Positions 23,097 to 32,623 of a DNA stretch of 32,623 nucleotides are shown piece by piece. Position numbers and translations under genes: made by a program. This stretch comes from an uncultured Lachnospiraceae bacterium (GTDB lineage Bacteria > Bacillota > Clostridia > Lachnospirales > Lachnospiraceae). The notes under the pieces are model-generated. The model was not told the origin of the DNA, made no database searches, and saw only the letters and a list, made by a program, of their open reading frames with translations. Location of the stretch: the NCBI GenBank assembly GCA_947575805.1, contig CANPOY010000034.1:1-32623 (forward strand). The letters are read 5' to 3'. How positions within the stretch are numbered: position 1 is the stretch's first letter; every line of letters starts with the position of its first letter.

Positions 23097-26000
23097 ATGC
23101 CAGAAGTTAAAAATGAAACAGCCTATCAGCCAATGACGTTTGATGCCATAAAGATCGGTCTGGCTTCACCGGAAAAGATCAGGGAGTGGTCTCACGGCGA
23201 GGTGCTGAAGCCGGAGACAATTAACTACAGGACCTTAAAGCCTGAGCGGGACGGACTGTTCTGTGAGAAAATCTTTGGTCCCAGTAAGGACTGGGAGTGC
23301 CATTGCGGTAAATACAAGAAGATCAGATATAAGGGTGTTGTCTGTGACCGATGTGGCGTGGAAGTGACAAAGGCCAGTGTCCGCAGAGAGCGTATGGGCC
23401 ATATTGAACTTGCCGCTCCTGTGTCCCACATCTGGTATTTTAAGGGTATACCCAGCCGTATGGGGCTGATTTTGGATCTGTCTCCCAGGGTGCTGGAGAA
23501 AGTATTGTATTTTGCATCATACATTGTGCTGGACGCGGGGGAGAGCAACCTTGAGTACAAGCAGATCCTTTCCGAAAAGGAATATCAGGATGCACGGGAA
23601 ACTTACGGGAACAAATTCCGTGTAGGCATGGGCGCAGAGGCTATTAAGGAGCTGCTTCAGGCCATTGATCTGGAGAACGAGGCGGAGGAGCTGAAAGAGG
23701 GTCTCAGGGATTCCTCAGGACAGAAGCGCGCACGTATTATCAAGAGGCTGGAGGTTGTAGAGGCTTTCCGGGAATCCGGAAATCAGCCTGAATGGATGAT
23801 TATGGACGTAATTCCGGTGATTCCGCCGGATATTCGTCCCATGGTACAATTGGACGGCGGACGTTTTGCAACCTCCGACTTAAATGACTTATACAGACGA
23901 ATCATCAACAGGAATAACCGTCTGAAGAGGCTGCTTGAATTGGGGGCGCCGGATATTATTGTCCGTAATGAAAAAAGGATGCTGCAGGAGGCAGTGGACG
24001 CTTTGATAGACAACGGCAGAAGGGGACGCCCGGTCACCGGACCCGGCAACAGGGCGCTGAAGTCCCTGTCCGATATGCTGAAAGGTAAGTCGGGGCGTTT
24101 TCGGCAGAATCTGCTGGGAAAGCGTGTGGACTATTCAGGTCGATCCGTTATTGTGGTGGGGCCCGAACTGAAAATATACCAGTGCGGCCTGCCCAAGGAA
24201 ATGGCCATTGAGCTGTTCAAGCCCTTTGTAATGAAGGAGCTGGTGGCAAAGGGGATCAGCCAGAATATAAAGAATGCCAAGAAGCTTGTGGATAAGATGG
24301 ACACACAGGTATGGGATGTGCTGGAGGAGGTTATCAAGGAGCACCCCGTGATGCTGAACCGTGCTCCGACGCTGCACAGGCTGGGTATCCAGGCCTTTGA
24401 GCCTATTCTGGTGGAAGGTAAGGCTATTAAGCTGCACCCTCTGGTATGTACCGCTTTCAATGCCGACTTTGACGGAGACCAGATGGCAGTGCATCTTCCG
24501 TTGTCAGTGGAGGCCCAGGCAGAATGCCGTTTCCTGCTGCTGTCTCCCAACAACCTGCTGAAGCCTTCTGACGGCGGTCCTGTGGCTGTGCCCTCCCAGG
24601 ACATGGTTCTGGGGATTTATTATCTGACCCAGGAAAGGCCGGGAGCAGTAGGCGAGGGCAAATTCTTTAAGAGTGTCAATGAGGCGATCCTTGCTTATGA
24701 GAATAAGTCCTGTACGCTGCATTCCAGAATTACCGTCCGGGTGAGCAAGACGAATGCCGACGGTGAGGTGATCAGCGGAAATGTGGAGTCCACGCTGGGG
24801 CGTTTCCTCTTCAATGAGATCCTTCCTCAGGATCTGGGCTATGTGGACAGAACGAAGCCGGAGGATTTCCTGAAGCTGGAGGTGGATTTCCATGTGGGTA
24901 AGAAGCAGCTGAAGCCGATTCTGGAGCGAGTCATCAATACTCACGGAGCGGTAAAGACTGCGGAGGTGCTGGACGATGTAAAGGCGATCGGCTACAAGTA
25001 TTCCACGAAAGCCGCTATGACGGTATCCATTTCGGATATGACTGTGCCGGAGCAGAAGGCTGAACTGCTGGCGGAGGCACAGGATACGGTTGACAAGATC
25101 TCTGCCAACTTCCGCCGAGGACTGATTACCGAGGAAGAGCGTTACCGTGCAGTGGTGGAAACCTGGAATGAGACCGATAAGGAATTGACAGACGTGCTGC
25201 TGGCCGGATTGGATAAGTACAACAATATCTTTATGATGGCTGACTCCGGTGCCCGTGGTTCCAATCAGCAGATCAAGCAGCTGGCCGGTATGCGCGGACT
25301 GATGGCGGATACTACCGGACGTACCATTGAGCTGCCGATTAAGTCTAATTTCCGTGAGGGACTGGACGTGCTGGAGTATTTCGTATCCGCTCATGGAGCC
25401 CGCAAGGGTCTGTCTGATACCGCTCTCCGTACCGCGGACTCCGGTTACCTGACCCGGCGAATGGTGGACGTGTCCCAGGAGCTGTCTATCCGTGAGACGG
25501 ACTGCTGTGAGGGAAAGCATGAGATCCCGGGCATAGTGGTCAAAGCTTTTATGGACGGCAAAGAGACCATCGAGAGTCTGAAAGACAGAATTACAGGAAG
25601 ATATTCCTGCGAGGATATTTATGATAAAGACGGAAATATTATCGTCAAGCATAATCATATGATTACCCCCAGCCGGGCGGCCAGGATTTTAAGCGTGGGC
25701 GTAAATGAAGCGGGAGAGCCTGTTGAAGCGGTAAAGATCAGAACCATTCTGACCTGCCGTTCCCATGTGGGTATCTGCGCAAAGTGTTACGGCGCGAACA
25801 TGGCTACCGGTGAGGCGGTGCAGGTAGGCGAGGCGGTAGGTATCATTGCCGCACAGTCCATCGGTGAGCCCGGTACGCAGCTGACCATGAGAACCTTCCA
25901 TGCGGGAGGCGTTGCCGGTGACGACATTACCCAGGGTCTTCCCCGTGTAGAGGAGCTTTTTGAGGCACGTAAACCCAAGGGTCTTGCGATTATTGCGGAG

Positions 26001-26783
26001 TTTGCCGGTAAGGTGGAAATCAAGGATACCAAGAAAAAGCGGGAAGTAGTCATTAACAATGACGAGACAGGAGAGTCCAAGGCGTATCTGATTCCTTACG
26101 GCTCCCGCATCAAAGTGATTGACGGACAGATGCTGGAGGCCGGCGACGAACTGACAGAGGGTTCTGTCAATCCTCACGATCTGCTGAAGATCAAGGGAAT
26201 CCGCTCGGTGCAGGATTATATGCTTCGGGAAGTACAGAGAGTTTATCGTCTTCAGGGCGTAGATATTGCAGATAAGCATATCGAAGTGATTGTACGTCAG
26301 ATGTTGAAAAAGGTCCGTATCGAGAATAACGGTGATACGGAATTCCTGCCGGGTACTTTGGTTGACGTTCTGGAATACGAGGACATGAATGAGGAACTGA
26401 CAGCCCAGGGTAAGGAGCCTGCGGAAGGAAAGCAGGTTCTGCTGGGTATCACTAAGGCTGCTTTGGCCACCAATTCGTTCCTGTCGGCAGCATCCTTCCA
26501 GGAGACCACAAAGGTTCTGACGGAAGCAGCTATTAAAGGTAAGGTGGATAACCTGATCGGCCTGAAGGAAAATGTTATCATCGGAAAGCTGATCCCCGTG
26601 GGTACAGGAATGAAGAGATACCGTAACACAAGGCTGAGCACGGACGAGATAGATACCATTTCCTATGAGGAGCTTGATGCCGGGAATGTGATCAGCGATG
26701 AAATTGCTATCGAGGAAGAAATCATGGAGGCTGAAGCTGAGGAAGAGGTAGAAGCAGAGGCAGCTATGGTAACGGAGTCATAA
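23097..26783 (+). CDS. rpoC: RNA polymerase beta' subunit
   Basis: A 1228-residue subunit of RNA polymerase. The N-terminal zinc finger is [19 protein letters not shown] (about residues 63-81). The catalytic magnesium loop NADFDGDQM is at about residue 455. The bridge helix and trigger loop region lies further on ([35 protein letters not shown]), with the second zinc site at [13 protein letters not shown]. The C-terminus ends in an acidic Glu-rich tail ([17 protein letters not shown]). ATG 23097 has AAGGGAG nine bases upstream; the in-frame GTG at 23088 overlaps this site. Downstream there is a hairpin, then non-ribosomal genes instead of the usual direct passage to rpsL. Confidence 0.97.
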   Translation: MPEVKNETAYQPMTFDAIKIGLASPEKIREWSHGEVLKPETINYRTLKPERDGLFCEKIFGPSKDWECHCGKYKKIRYKGVVCDRCGVEVTKASVRRERMGHIELAAPVSHIWYFKGIPSRMGLILDLSPRVLEKVLYFASYIVLDAGESNLEYKQILSEKEYQDARETYGNKFRVGMGAEAIKELLQAIDLENEAEELKEGLRDSSGQKRARIIKRLEVVEAFRESGNQPEWMIMDVIPVIPPDIRPMVQLDGGRFATSDLNDLYRRIINRNNRLKRLLELGAPDIIVRNEKRMLQEAVDALIDNGRRGRPVTGPGNRALKSLSDMLKGKSGRFRQNLLGKRVDYSGRSVIVVGPELKIYQCGLPKEMAIELFKPFVMKELVAKGISQNIKNAKKLVDKMDTQVWDVLEEVIKEHPVMLNRAPTLHRLGIQAFEPILVEGKAIKLHPLVCTAFNADFDGDQMAVHLPLSVEAQAECRFLLLSPNNLLKPSDGGPVAVPSQDMVLGIYYLTQERPGAVGEGKFFKSVNEAILAYENKSCTLHSRITVRVSKTNADGEVISGNVESTLGRFLFNEILPQDLGYVDRTKPEDFLKLEVDFHVGKKQLKPILERVINTHGAVKTAEVLDDVKAIGYKYSTKAAMTVSISDMTVPEQKAELLAEAQDTVDKISANFRRGLITEEERYRAVVETWNETDKELTDVLLAGLDKYNNIFMMADSGARGSNQQIKQLAGMRGLMADTTGRTIELPIKSNFREGLDVLEYFVSAHGARKGLSDTALRTADSGYLTRRMVDVSQELSIRETDCCEGKHEIPGIVVKAFMDGKETIESLKDRITGRYSCEDIYDKDGNIIVKHNHMITPSRAARILSVGVNEAGEPVEAVKIRTILTCRSHVGICAKCYGANMATGEAVQVGEAVGIIAAQSIGEPGTQLTMRTFHAGGVAGDDITQGLPRVEELFEARKPKGLAIIAEFAGKVEIKDTKKKREVVINNDETGESKAYLIPYGSRIKVIDGQMLEAGDELTEGSVNPHDLLKIKGIRSVQDYMLREVQRVYRLQGVDIADKHIEVIVRQMLKKVRIENNGDTEFLPGTLVDVLEYEDMNEELTAQGKEPAEGKQVLLGITKAALATNSFLSAASFQETTKVLTEAAIKGKVDNLIGLKENVIIGKLIPVGTGMKRYRNTRLSTDEIDTISYEELDAGNVISDEIAIEEEIMEAEAEEEVEAEAAMVTES

Positions 26784-26810
26784 TTTTGTCAGACGTAAGT
26801 CAAGGCAGAC

Positions 26811-26845
26811 AAAGGGGAAGAGGGATAAATCCCTCCTCCCCCTTT
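26811..26845 (+). terminator. Strong hairpin after rpoC, without T-tract
   Basis: AAAGGGG-AAG-AGGGA (26811-26825) pairs with TCCCT-CCT-CCCCC-TTT (26830-26845) around a TAAA loop, with one mismatch and one bulge. No T-run follows, so it may stabilise the rpoBC transcript end or act as a partial terminator. Confidence 0.45.
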
Positions 26846-26899
26846 CGACATATGGCGGGGAATTTCACCCGGCGGACCGGTTTACAGACGGAGGATAAA

Positions 26900-27214
26900 A
26901 TGGAAGAAAGAAGAAGGATCGAGCGAACAAAGCATATTGATATGAATGTGATTATAATATGCGACAGTGAAGAGAAATATTATATTAAAGTGGAGAATGT
27001 CAGCCCGTTGGGAATGGGAATCAGGATGCCGGCGGGAAGTCCGGACATTGTAGGGAAGGAAGTCATTGTTGTTGCCGAGTGTGTGATCATGTTTGCAGTG
27101 GTGCGCCGTATGGTTCCCTGTGAGGACGGCAGTATTGAAGTGGGCATTGAGGGGAAAGCTTTTACAGAGGATATGCTGACATGTCTATTTGAAAATGTGG
27201 GGAAAGGAATGTAG
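26900..27214 (+). CDS. PilZ-domain protein, probable c-di-GMP receptor
   Basis: A 104-residue single-domain protein. The N-terminal RRRIER segment supplies the RxxxR-type motif, and ENVSPLGMG supplies the (D/N)xSxxG motif; together these are the c-di-GMP contacts of PilZ domains. The remaining beta strands (EVIVVAECVIMFAVVRRMVP, SIEVGIEGKAF) fit the six-stranded barrel. It would bind c-di-GMP and act on an unknown partner. ATG 26900 has GGAGG five bases upstream. The longer frame from 26786 runs through the post-rpoC hairpin and is not supported. The stop is followed directly by the rmlD-type gene, suggesting an operon. Confidence 0.75.
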   Translation: MEERRRIERTKHIDMNVIIICDSEEKYYIKVENVSPLGMGIRMPAGSPDIVGKEVIVVAECVIMFAVVRRMVPCEDGSIEVGIEGKAFTEDMLTCLFENVGKGM

Positions 27215-27220
27215 TTGATT

Positions 27221-28069
27221 ATGAGGGTCTTGGTGACAGGTGTAAAAGGGCAGTTGGGTTATGATGTCATGATTGAGCTGGCAAGGCGCAATATTCAGTC
27301 GATGGGGGTGGACATTGACGAGATGGACGTCACCGACGGGGCGAGTGTGGAAAGAGTGATCAGGGAGGCGGCACCTGATGCGGTTATCCATTGCGCTGCT
27401 TATACGGCGGTGGATGCGGCGGAAGAGAACCAAGCGCTCTGCCGCAGGGTCAATGCGGAAGGCCCTCGCCATATTGCCTCCGTGTGCAAAGAGCTGGACA
27501 TTAAAATGCTCTATGTCAGCACCGACTATGTGTTCAGCGGAGAGGGAGAGCGTCCCTGGGAGCCGGAGGATGAGAGAGAGCCTCAGAGTGTATACGGGCA
27601 GACAAAGTACGAGGGAGAGCTGGCGGTTCAGGAGCTGCTGGACAAATACTTTATTGTGCGCATTGCATGGGTATTTGGCATCAATGGAAAGAACTTTGTC
27701 AAAACCATGCTGAAGCTGGCGGAAAACCATGATACCGTGCGGGTGGTAAACGATCAGTTCGGTTCGCCCACGTATACGTTTGATCTGGCCAGACTGCTGG
27801 TGGATATGGTGCTTACGGACAGATACGGGGTGTATCACGCAACGAATGAGGGGATTTGCTCCTGGTATGAGTTTGCCTGTGCTATCTTTGAGGAGGCAGG
27901 ACTTCCGGTGAAAGTGGTGCCGGTGTCCACGGCGGAATATGGTGCAAAGGCAAAACGCCCGGCAAACAGCCGCATGAGCAAGGATAAGCTGACACAGATG
28001 GGATTTGAGAAGCTGCCGCCCTGGCAGGATGCCCTGAAGAGATATGTGCGTATTCTTTCCGAAATGTAA
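27221..28069 (+). CDS. rfbD: dTDP-4-dehydrorhamnose reductase
   Basis: A 282-residue short-chain dehydrogenase of the RmlD type, which reduces dTDP-4-dehydrorhamnose to dTDP-L-rhamnose for cell-wall polysaccharide. The NAD(P)-binding loop is VTGVKGQLGYDV. The active site shows YVSTDYVFSGE and YGQTKYEGE (Tyr-xxx-Lys), and RVVNDQFGSPTY and ATNEGICSWYEFA complete the family pattern. The start could be TTG 27215 (AAAGGA six bases upstream) or ATG 27221; the family usually begins with the short M-RVLVTG form. rmlA, rmlB and rmlC are not in the window. It is placed directly after the PilZ gene. Confidence 0.93.
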   Translation: MRVLVTGVKGQLGYDVMIELARRNIQSMGVDIDEMDVTDGASVERVIREAAPDAVIHCAAYTAVDAAEENQALCRRVNAEGPRHIASVCKELDIKMLYVSTDYVFSGEGERPWEPEDEREPQSVYGQTKYEGELAVQELLDKYFIVRIAWVFGINGKNFVKTMLKLAENHDTVRVVNDQFGSPTYTFDLARLLVDMVLTDRYGVYHATNEGICSWYEFACAIFEEAGLPVKVVPVSTAEYGAKAKRPANSRMSKDKLTQMGFEKLPPWQDALKRYVRILSEM

Positions 28070-28125
28070 GCTCTGCGAACCGGTTATGCCGGTGGCATGC
28101 CGGGAAATATGGGGGGAGCGGAATT

Positions 28126-28449
28126 ATGAAAAGGATTTTGTCTGTAGTAAGCCTTTTGCTGATACTTGCCGTTATGCTGGGCATTGGGGTGTCCGACAGC
28201 CGGGATACTGCCGATGAAGATGCCATCGGCATTGGCGTGATTAGGGGTGATATTGTAAGGGTACGCAAGGCTCCGTCCACAAGCGCGGAGATGGTTGCGG
28301 TGCTGAGGGGGGCACTGAAAGTAACCGTTCTGGCGGAGGAAAACGGCTATTACCGGATTATTGCAGAGATAGAAGGCGAGGAACCGGTGGAAGGCTATAT
28401 GAGGGAGGAATTGGTTGATATAAAAGTCTATTTCCACAAAAAGCAATGA
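28126..28449 (+). CDS. Secreted SH3-like domain protein
   Basis: A 107-residue protein. A signal peptide (MKRILSVVSLLLILAVMLGIG, no lipobox) is followed by one bacterial SH3-like domain at about residues 38-100: IRGDIVRVRKAPSTSAEMVAVL, then VTVLAEENGYYRI and EGYMREELV. Such domains bind peptidoglycan or act as adaptors in exported proteins. There is no catalytic domain. GGGGGGAG lies about seven bases upstream of ATG 28126. It is the last gene before the str operon promoter. Confidence 0.8.
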   Translation: MKRILSVVSLLLILAVMLGIGVSDSRDTADEDAIGIGVIRGDIVRVRKAPSTSAEMVAVLRGALKVTVLAEENGYYRIIAEIEGEEPVEGYMREELVDIKVYFHKKQ

Positions 28450-28476
28450 GATTAAGCAAAAAAATGAAAAATAGAA

Positions 28477-28505
28477 TTGACAACACATCTGTTTGTAAGT
28501 ATACT
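28477..28505 (+). promoter_or_regulatory. Sigma-A-type promoter for rpsL-rpsG-fusA
   Basis: TTGACA (28477-28482), a 17-base spacer, TATACT (28500-28505). It is near consensus. Initiation is expected around 28512, about 70 bases before rpsL. Confidence 0.85.
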
Positions 28506-28538
28506 ATTTAAGTGTGCGCACAGATGTGTAATTTTTTT
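28483..28538 (+). terminator. Inverted repeat with T-run enclosing the rpsL -10 box
   Basis: ACACATCTGT (28483-28492) and ACAGATGTGT (28520-28529) are perfect complements, followed by AA and seven T (28532-28538). In RNA coming from upstream genes this would form a 10-bp stem with a 27-base loop and a good T-tract, hence a possible terminator. Transcripts from the rpsL promoter lack the 5' arm. An operator function is the alternative. Confidence 0.55.
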
Positions 28539-28581
28539 GTGTGCCATAAATAATACTAATATATGAAAGAGGTGAAACAGA

Positions 28582-29004
28582 ATGCCGACATTTAACCAGT
28601 TAGTGAGAAAAGGACGTCAGACCACTGTAAAGAAGTCTACAGCACCCGCTCTGCAGAAGGGATATAATTCTCTTCACAAGAAGGCTACGGATGTATCCGC
28701 ACCCCAGAAGCGTGGCGTATGCACCGCTGTGAAGACTGCGACTCCCAAGAAGCCTAACTCAGCGCTCAGAAAGATTGCCAGAGTACGTCTTTCCAACGGA
28801 ATCGAGGTAACAAGCTATATTCCCGGAGAAGGCCATAATCTGCAGGAGCACAGCGTTGTCCTGATCCGTGGTGGCAGGGTAAAGGATCTGCCCGGTACCA
28901 GATACCACATCATTCGTGGTACTCTTGATACAGCAGGTGTTGCCAACAGAAAGCAGGCGCGTTCCAAGTATGGCGCTAAGAGGCCCAAAGAAGCCAAGAA
29001 GTGA
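28582..29004 (+). CDS. rpsL: 30S ribosomal protein S12
   Basis: A 140-residue protein of the decoding centre. The near-invariant [17 protein letters not shown] and [24 protein letters not shown] are intact. The lysines at the positions where streptomycin-resistance changes occur are wild type. GAGGTGAA precedes ATG 28582. First gene of the str operon here; rpsG follows after a 188-base structured spacer. Confidence 0.98.
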   Translation: MPTFNQLVRKGRQTTVKKSTAPALQKGYNSLHKKATDVSAPQKRGVCTAVKTATPKKPNSALRKIARVRLSNGIEVTSYIPGEGHNLQEHSVVLIRGGRVKDLPGTRYHIIRGTLDTAGVANRKQARSKYGAKRPKEAKK

Positions 29005-29012
29005 TTGAGAAC

Positions 29013-29663
<651 letters not shown>

Positions 29664-29695
29664 AGACAGCATAATCAATATAGGAGGAAAAGATC

Positions 29696-31861
29696 TTGGC
29701 TGGAAGAGAATATCCGTTAGAGAGAACCAGGAATATCGGAATTATGGCTCATATCGATGCGGGTAAGACCACATTGACGGAGCGTATTCTGTATTATACC
29801 GGTGTAAACTACAAGATCGGTGATACTCACGAAGGCACTGCTACCATGGACTGGATGGAGCAGGAGCAGGAGAGAGGTATTACCATCACATCTGCAGCTA
29901 CAACCTGCCACTGGACTTTGGAGAAAGAAACCAAGCCCTGTGAAGGCGCGCTGGAGCACCGTATCAACATCATTGACACTCCTGGCCACGTTGACTTTAC
30001 TGTAGAAGTAGAGCGTTCCCTTCGCGTATTGGATGGCGCTGTCGGCGTGTTCTGCGCAAAGGGTGGTGTAGAGCCTCAGTCCGAGAATGTTTGGCGTCAG
30101 GCGGACACTTATGACGTGCCCCGTATGGCGTTCATCAATAAGATGGACATTTTAGGTGCCAATTTTTACGGCGCTGTTGAGCAGATCAGGACAAGGCTTG
30201 GCAAAAATGCTGTTGTTCTGCAATTGCCCATCGGCAAGGAAGATGATTTCAAGGGAATCATTGACCTGTTCGAGATGAAGGCATATATCTACAACGACGA
30301 TAAGGGTGAGGACATCACCGTTACAGATGATCTCGGTGATATGAAGGATGATGCAGAGCTGTATCGTTCCGAGCTGATAGAGAAGATCTGTGAGCTGGAT
30401 GATGATCTGATGATGATGTATCTGGAGGGCGAGGAGCCATCCGTAGAACAATTGAAAAAAGTTCTTCGCAGGGCAACCTGTGAATGTACCGCAGTTCCGG
30501 TATGCTGTGGTTCCGCATATCGAAACAAGGGAGTACAGAAGCTGTTGGATGCAGTCATTGAGTATATGCCTGCTCCTACAGATATTCCCGCAATCAAGGG
30601 GACAGATCTGGATGGCAATGAGGTTGAGAGGCATTCGTCGGATGACGAGCCGTTCTCCGCACTGGCGTTTAAGATCATGGCGGATCCTTTTGTAGGAAAG
30701 CTTGCATTTTTCCGTGTTTATTCCGGCAGCATGAATTCCGGCTCCTACGTGTTGAACGCCACCAAAGATAAGAAGGAGCGTGTGGGACGTATCCTGCAGA
30801 TGCACGCAAATAAGCGGGCAGAACTGGATAAAGTGTATTCCGGTGATATTGCAGCCGCAGTGGGCTTCAAGTTTACCACAACCGGCGATACTATCTGTGA
30901 CGAGCAGCATCCGGTGATCCTTGAGTCCATGGAATTCCCCGAGCCCGTTATCGAGCTTGCAATCGAACCTAAGACCAAAGCTGGACAGGGTAAGATGGGT
31001 GAAGCACTGGCAAAGCTGGCAGAGGAAGATCCTACTTTCCGTGCCCATACAAATCAGGAGACAGGACAGACTATTATTGCCGGTATGGGTGAGCTCCATC
31101 TGGAGATCATCGTGGACCGTCTGCTTCGTGAGTTCAAGGTGGAGGCTAATGTAGGCGCACCTCAGGTTGCTTACAAGGAAGCTTTCACCAAGGCGGTGGA
31201 GGTAGACTCCAAATATGCCAAGCAGTCCGGCGGTCGTGGTCAGTACGGTCATTGTAAGGTTAAGTTCCAGCCGGTGGAGGCAAACTGTGAGAAGTTTGAG
31301 TTTGATCCCAAGGCCAACATCCTGATCAACGAGCCACCTGTACTGTTGTTCGAATCCACTGTTGTGGGCGGTTCTATTCCGAAGGAATATATTCCTGCGG
31401 TAGGCGAAGGTATCAGGGAAGCAGCTCAGGCCGGTATCCTTGGCGGGTTCCCCGTGCTGGGCGTACACGCAAATGTATATGACGGTTCATACCATGAGGT
31501 AGACTCATCCGAGATGGCATTCCACATTGCAGGTTCCATGGCATTCAAGGAAGCTATGCAGAAGGCGGCACCCGTGCTGCTCGAGCCTATCATGAAGGTT
31601 GAGGTGACGATGCCTGAGGAGTATATGGGCGATGTCATCGGTGACCTGAACTCCCGTCGTGGACGTGTGGAGGGTATGGACGATATTGGCGGAGGCAAGA
31701 TGGTGAGGGCGTTCGTTCCTCTTGCAGAGATGTTTGGATATTCCACAGACCTTCGTTCCAAGACCCAGGGCCGCGGTAACTACTCCATGTTCTTTGAAAA
31801 GTACGAGCCCGTTCCCAAGAATGTCCAGGAGAAGGTATTGGCTGCAAAAGGAACTAAGTAA
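29696..31861 (+). CDS. fusA: Elongation factor G
   Basis: A 721-residue translocation GTPase. G motifs are intact: AHIDAGKTT (P-loop), [10 protein letters not shown] (switch I), DTPGHVDFT (switch II) and NKMD. Domain IV ([18 protein letters not shown]) and the C-terminal domain V ([25 protein letters not shown]) are complete. It is slightly longer than E. coli EF-G (704). The start is TTG 29696, preceded by AGGAGGA at seven bases and giving the normal [22 protein letters not shown]-terminus. tuf follows after 212 bases with its own promoter. Confidence 0.98.
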   Translation: MAGREYPLERTRNIGIMAHIDAGKTTLTERILYYTGVNYKIGDTHEGTATMDWMEQEQERGITITSAATTCHWTLEKETKPCEGALEHRINIIDTPGHVDFTVEVERSLRVLDGAVGVFCAKGGVEPQSENVWRQADTYDVPRMAFINKMDILGANFYGAVEQIRTRLGKNAVVLQLPIGKEDDFKGIIDLFEMKAYIYNDDKGEDITVTDDLGDMKDDAELYRSELIEKICELDDDLMMMYLEGEEPSVEQLKKVLRRATCECTAVPVCCGSAYRNKGVQKLLDAVIEYMPAPTDIPAIKGTDLDGNEVERHSSDDEPFSALAFKIMADPFVGKLAFFRVYSGSMNSGSYVLNATKDKKERVGRILQMHANKRAELDKVYSGDIAAAVGFKFTTTGDTICDEQHPVILESMEFPEPVIELAIEPKTKAGQGKMGEALAKLAEEDPTFRAHTNQETGQTIIAGMGELHLEIIVDRLLREFKVEANVGAPQVAYKEAFTKAVEVDSKYAKQSGGRGQYGHCKVKFQPVEANCEKFEFDPKANILINEPPVLLFESTVVGGSIPKEYIPAVGEGIREAAQAGILGGFPVLGVHANVYDGSYHEVDSSEMAFHIAGSMAFKEAMQKAAPVLLEPIMKVEVTMPEEYMGDVIGDLNSRRGRVEGMDDIGGGKMVRAFVPLAEMFGYSTDLRSKTQGRGNYSMFFEKYEPVPKNVQEKVLAAKGTK

Positions 31862-31948
31862 ATCTGAAACAGCAAAGGGCGCTATAAAGATTTGCTTAAT
31901 TTCTGGAAAGATACCTGCCGTATTCTTCCAAAAGATTTTAAAAATAGC

Positions 31949-31986
31949 TTGAAAAAAACTGACTAATTCCATATAATGAGAATTAG
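31949..31986 (+). promoter_or_regulatory. Sigma-A-type promoter for tuf, with inverted repeat around the -10
   Basis: TTGAAA (31949-31954), 17-base spacer, TATAAT (31972-31977, full consensus). CTAATTC (31963-31969) and GAATTAG (31980-31986) are perfect inverted repeats that bracket the -10 box. Initiation is expected near 31984. Confidence 0.8.
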
Positions 31987-31999
31987 CCGGGTTATAAAG

Positions 32000-32028
32000 C
32001 GCCGAGTGTGCGGAAATGCAATTCGGCG
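32000..32028 (+). promoter_or_regulatory. Hairpin in the tuf leader
   Basis: CGCCGA (32000-32005) pairs with TCGGCG (32023-32028), with an inner TGC/GCA pairing. It lies in the 5' untranslated region about 45 bases before the tuf start. No T-run follows at once, so it may stabilise the abundant tuf mRNA. Confidence 0.4.
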
Positions 32029-32073
32029 GGAAAACAAAAAAAGGTTTTATTAATTTTAAGGAGGACTTTAATA

Positions 32074-32623
32074 ATGGCTAAAGCTAAATTTGAAAGAAAC
32101 AAGCCCCATTGTAACATTGGCACCATTGGTCACGTTGACCATGGTAAAACTACTCTGACCGCCGCTATCACCAAGGTTCTGGCTGAGAGAGTTTCCGGTA
32201 ACGAGAAGGTTGATTTCGAGAACATCGACAAGGCTCCCGAAGAGAGAGCTCGTGGTATCACCATTTCTACTGCACACGTTGAGTATCAGACCGATAAGAG
32301 GCACTATGCACACGTTGACTGCCCCGGCCATGCTGACTATGTAAAGAACATGATCACCGGTGCTGCACAGATGGACGGCGCGATTCTGGTAGTGGCTGCT
32401 ACCGATGGTGTTATGGCTCAGACCAAGGAGCATATCCTTCTGTCCCGTCAGGTAGGCGTGCCTTATATCGTAGTATTCATGAACAAGTGTGATATGGTTG
32501 ACGATCCCGAGCTGCTGGAGCTGGTTGAGATGGAGATCACCGAGCAGCTGGAGGAGTATGAGTTCACAGATTGCCCTATCATCAAGGGTTCTGCTCTGAA
32601 GGCTCTGGAAGATCCCAACGGCG
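32074..32623 (+). CDS. tuf: Elongation factor Tu, N-terminal part (3' end outside window)
   Basis: The first ~183 residues of EF-Tu, which delivers aminoacyl-tRNA to the ribosome. GTPase motifs are intact: [14 protein letters not shown] (P-loop), [12 protein letters not shown] (switch I), [26 protein letters not shown] (switch II region) and NKCD. The cut is at the window edge, not a biological truncation. AAGGAGGA lies about eight bases before ATG 32074. It is the last gene of the str cluster, with its own strong promoter. Confidence 0.98.
   Translation, partial: MAKAKFERNKPHCNIGTIGHVDHGKTTLTAAITKVLAERVSGNEKVDFENIDKAPEERARGITISTAHVEYQTDKRHYAHVDCPGHADYVKNMITGAAQMDGAILVVAATDGVMAQTKEHILLSRQVGVPYIVVFMNKCDMVDDPELLELVEMEITEQLEEYEFTDCPIIKGSALKALEDPNG

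Noticed and set aside
26786..26899. N-terminal extension of the PilZ protein
   Set aside because: The extra 38 codons span the post-rpoC hairpin and lack a ribosome binding site, whereas ATG 26900 has GGAGG.

Overview
The window comes from a Gram-positive member of the Clostridia, most likely a Lachnospiraceae relative. I base this on strong AGGAGG-type ribosome binding sites, the gene order rpmG-secE-nusG-rplK-rplA-rplJ-rplL-rpoB-rpoC ... rpsL-rpsG-fusA-tuf, an acidic C-terminal tail on RpoB, and accessory families (DUF6462-like excisionase proteins, ECF sigma with a membrane partner, DUF3160, CapA) that are common in that group. This is inference from reading the sequence; no search was run.

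Left part (1-15.3 kb), accessory. It opens with the 3' end of lysS and its terminator. A decayed patch follows (about 1.0-2.2 kb): two excisionase-like genes, the second truncated, unidentified coding fragments, and a broken DIP1984-family gene whose start codon reads ACG. Next come a zinc-ribbon NUDIX hydrolase, a MATE exporter, and a large membrane sensor (two solute-binding domains, one membrane helix, degenerate GGDEF, intact EAL) predicted to degrade c-di-GMP. On the minus strand a tightly overlapping three-gene operon encodes an ECF sigma factor, a membrane-anchored DUF3160 protein and a membrane-anchored CapA-type protein. Then come a YunG-like protein, an XRE regulator overlapping glf (UDP-galactopyranose mutase), and a divergent FliD-like capping protein on the minus strand.

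Right part (15.3-32.6 kb), core. This is the secE-nusG / L11-L1 / L10-L12 / rpoBC superoperon followed by the str operon (rpsL, rpsG, fusA, tuf; tuf is cut by the window end). Sigma-A-type promoters with 17-18 bp spacers can be read before rpmG, rplJ, rpoB, rpsL and tuf. Structured leaders precede rplK, rplJ (classic L10 leader), rpsG and tuf. Between rpoC and rpsL sit three extra genes: a PilZ-domain protein, dTDP-4-dehydrorhamnose reductase and a secreted SH3-like protein.

Possible connections. c-di-GMP turnover (EAL protein) and reading (PilZ protein) are both present, together with a flagellar-cap-like protein and surface-polysaccharide genes (glf, rmlD, capA). The best candidate for an undescribed system is the ECF sigma-DUF3160-CapA operon. 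The most unusual DNA architecture is the nesting of promoters inside terminator-like hairpins before rplJ and rpsL.
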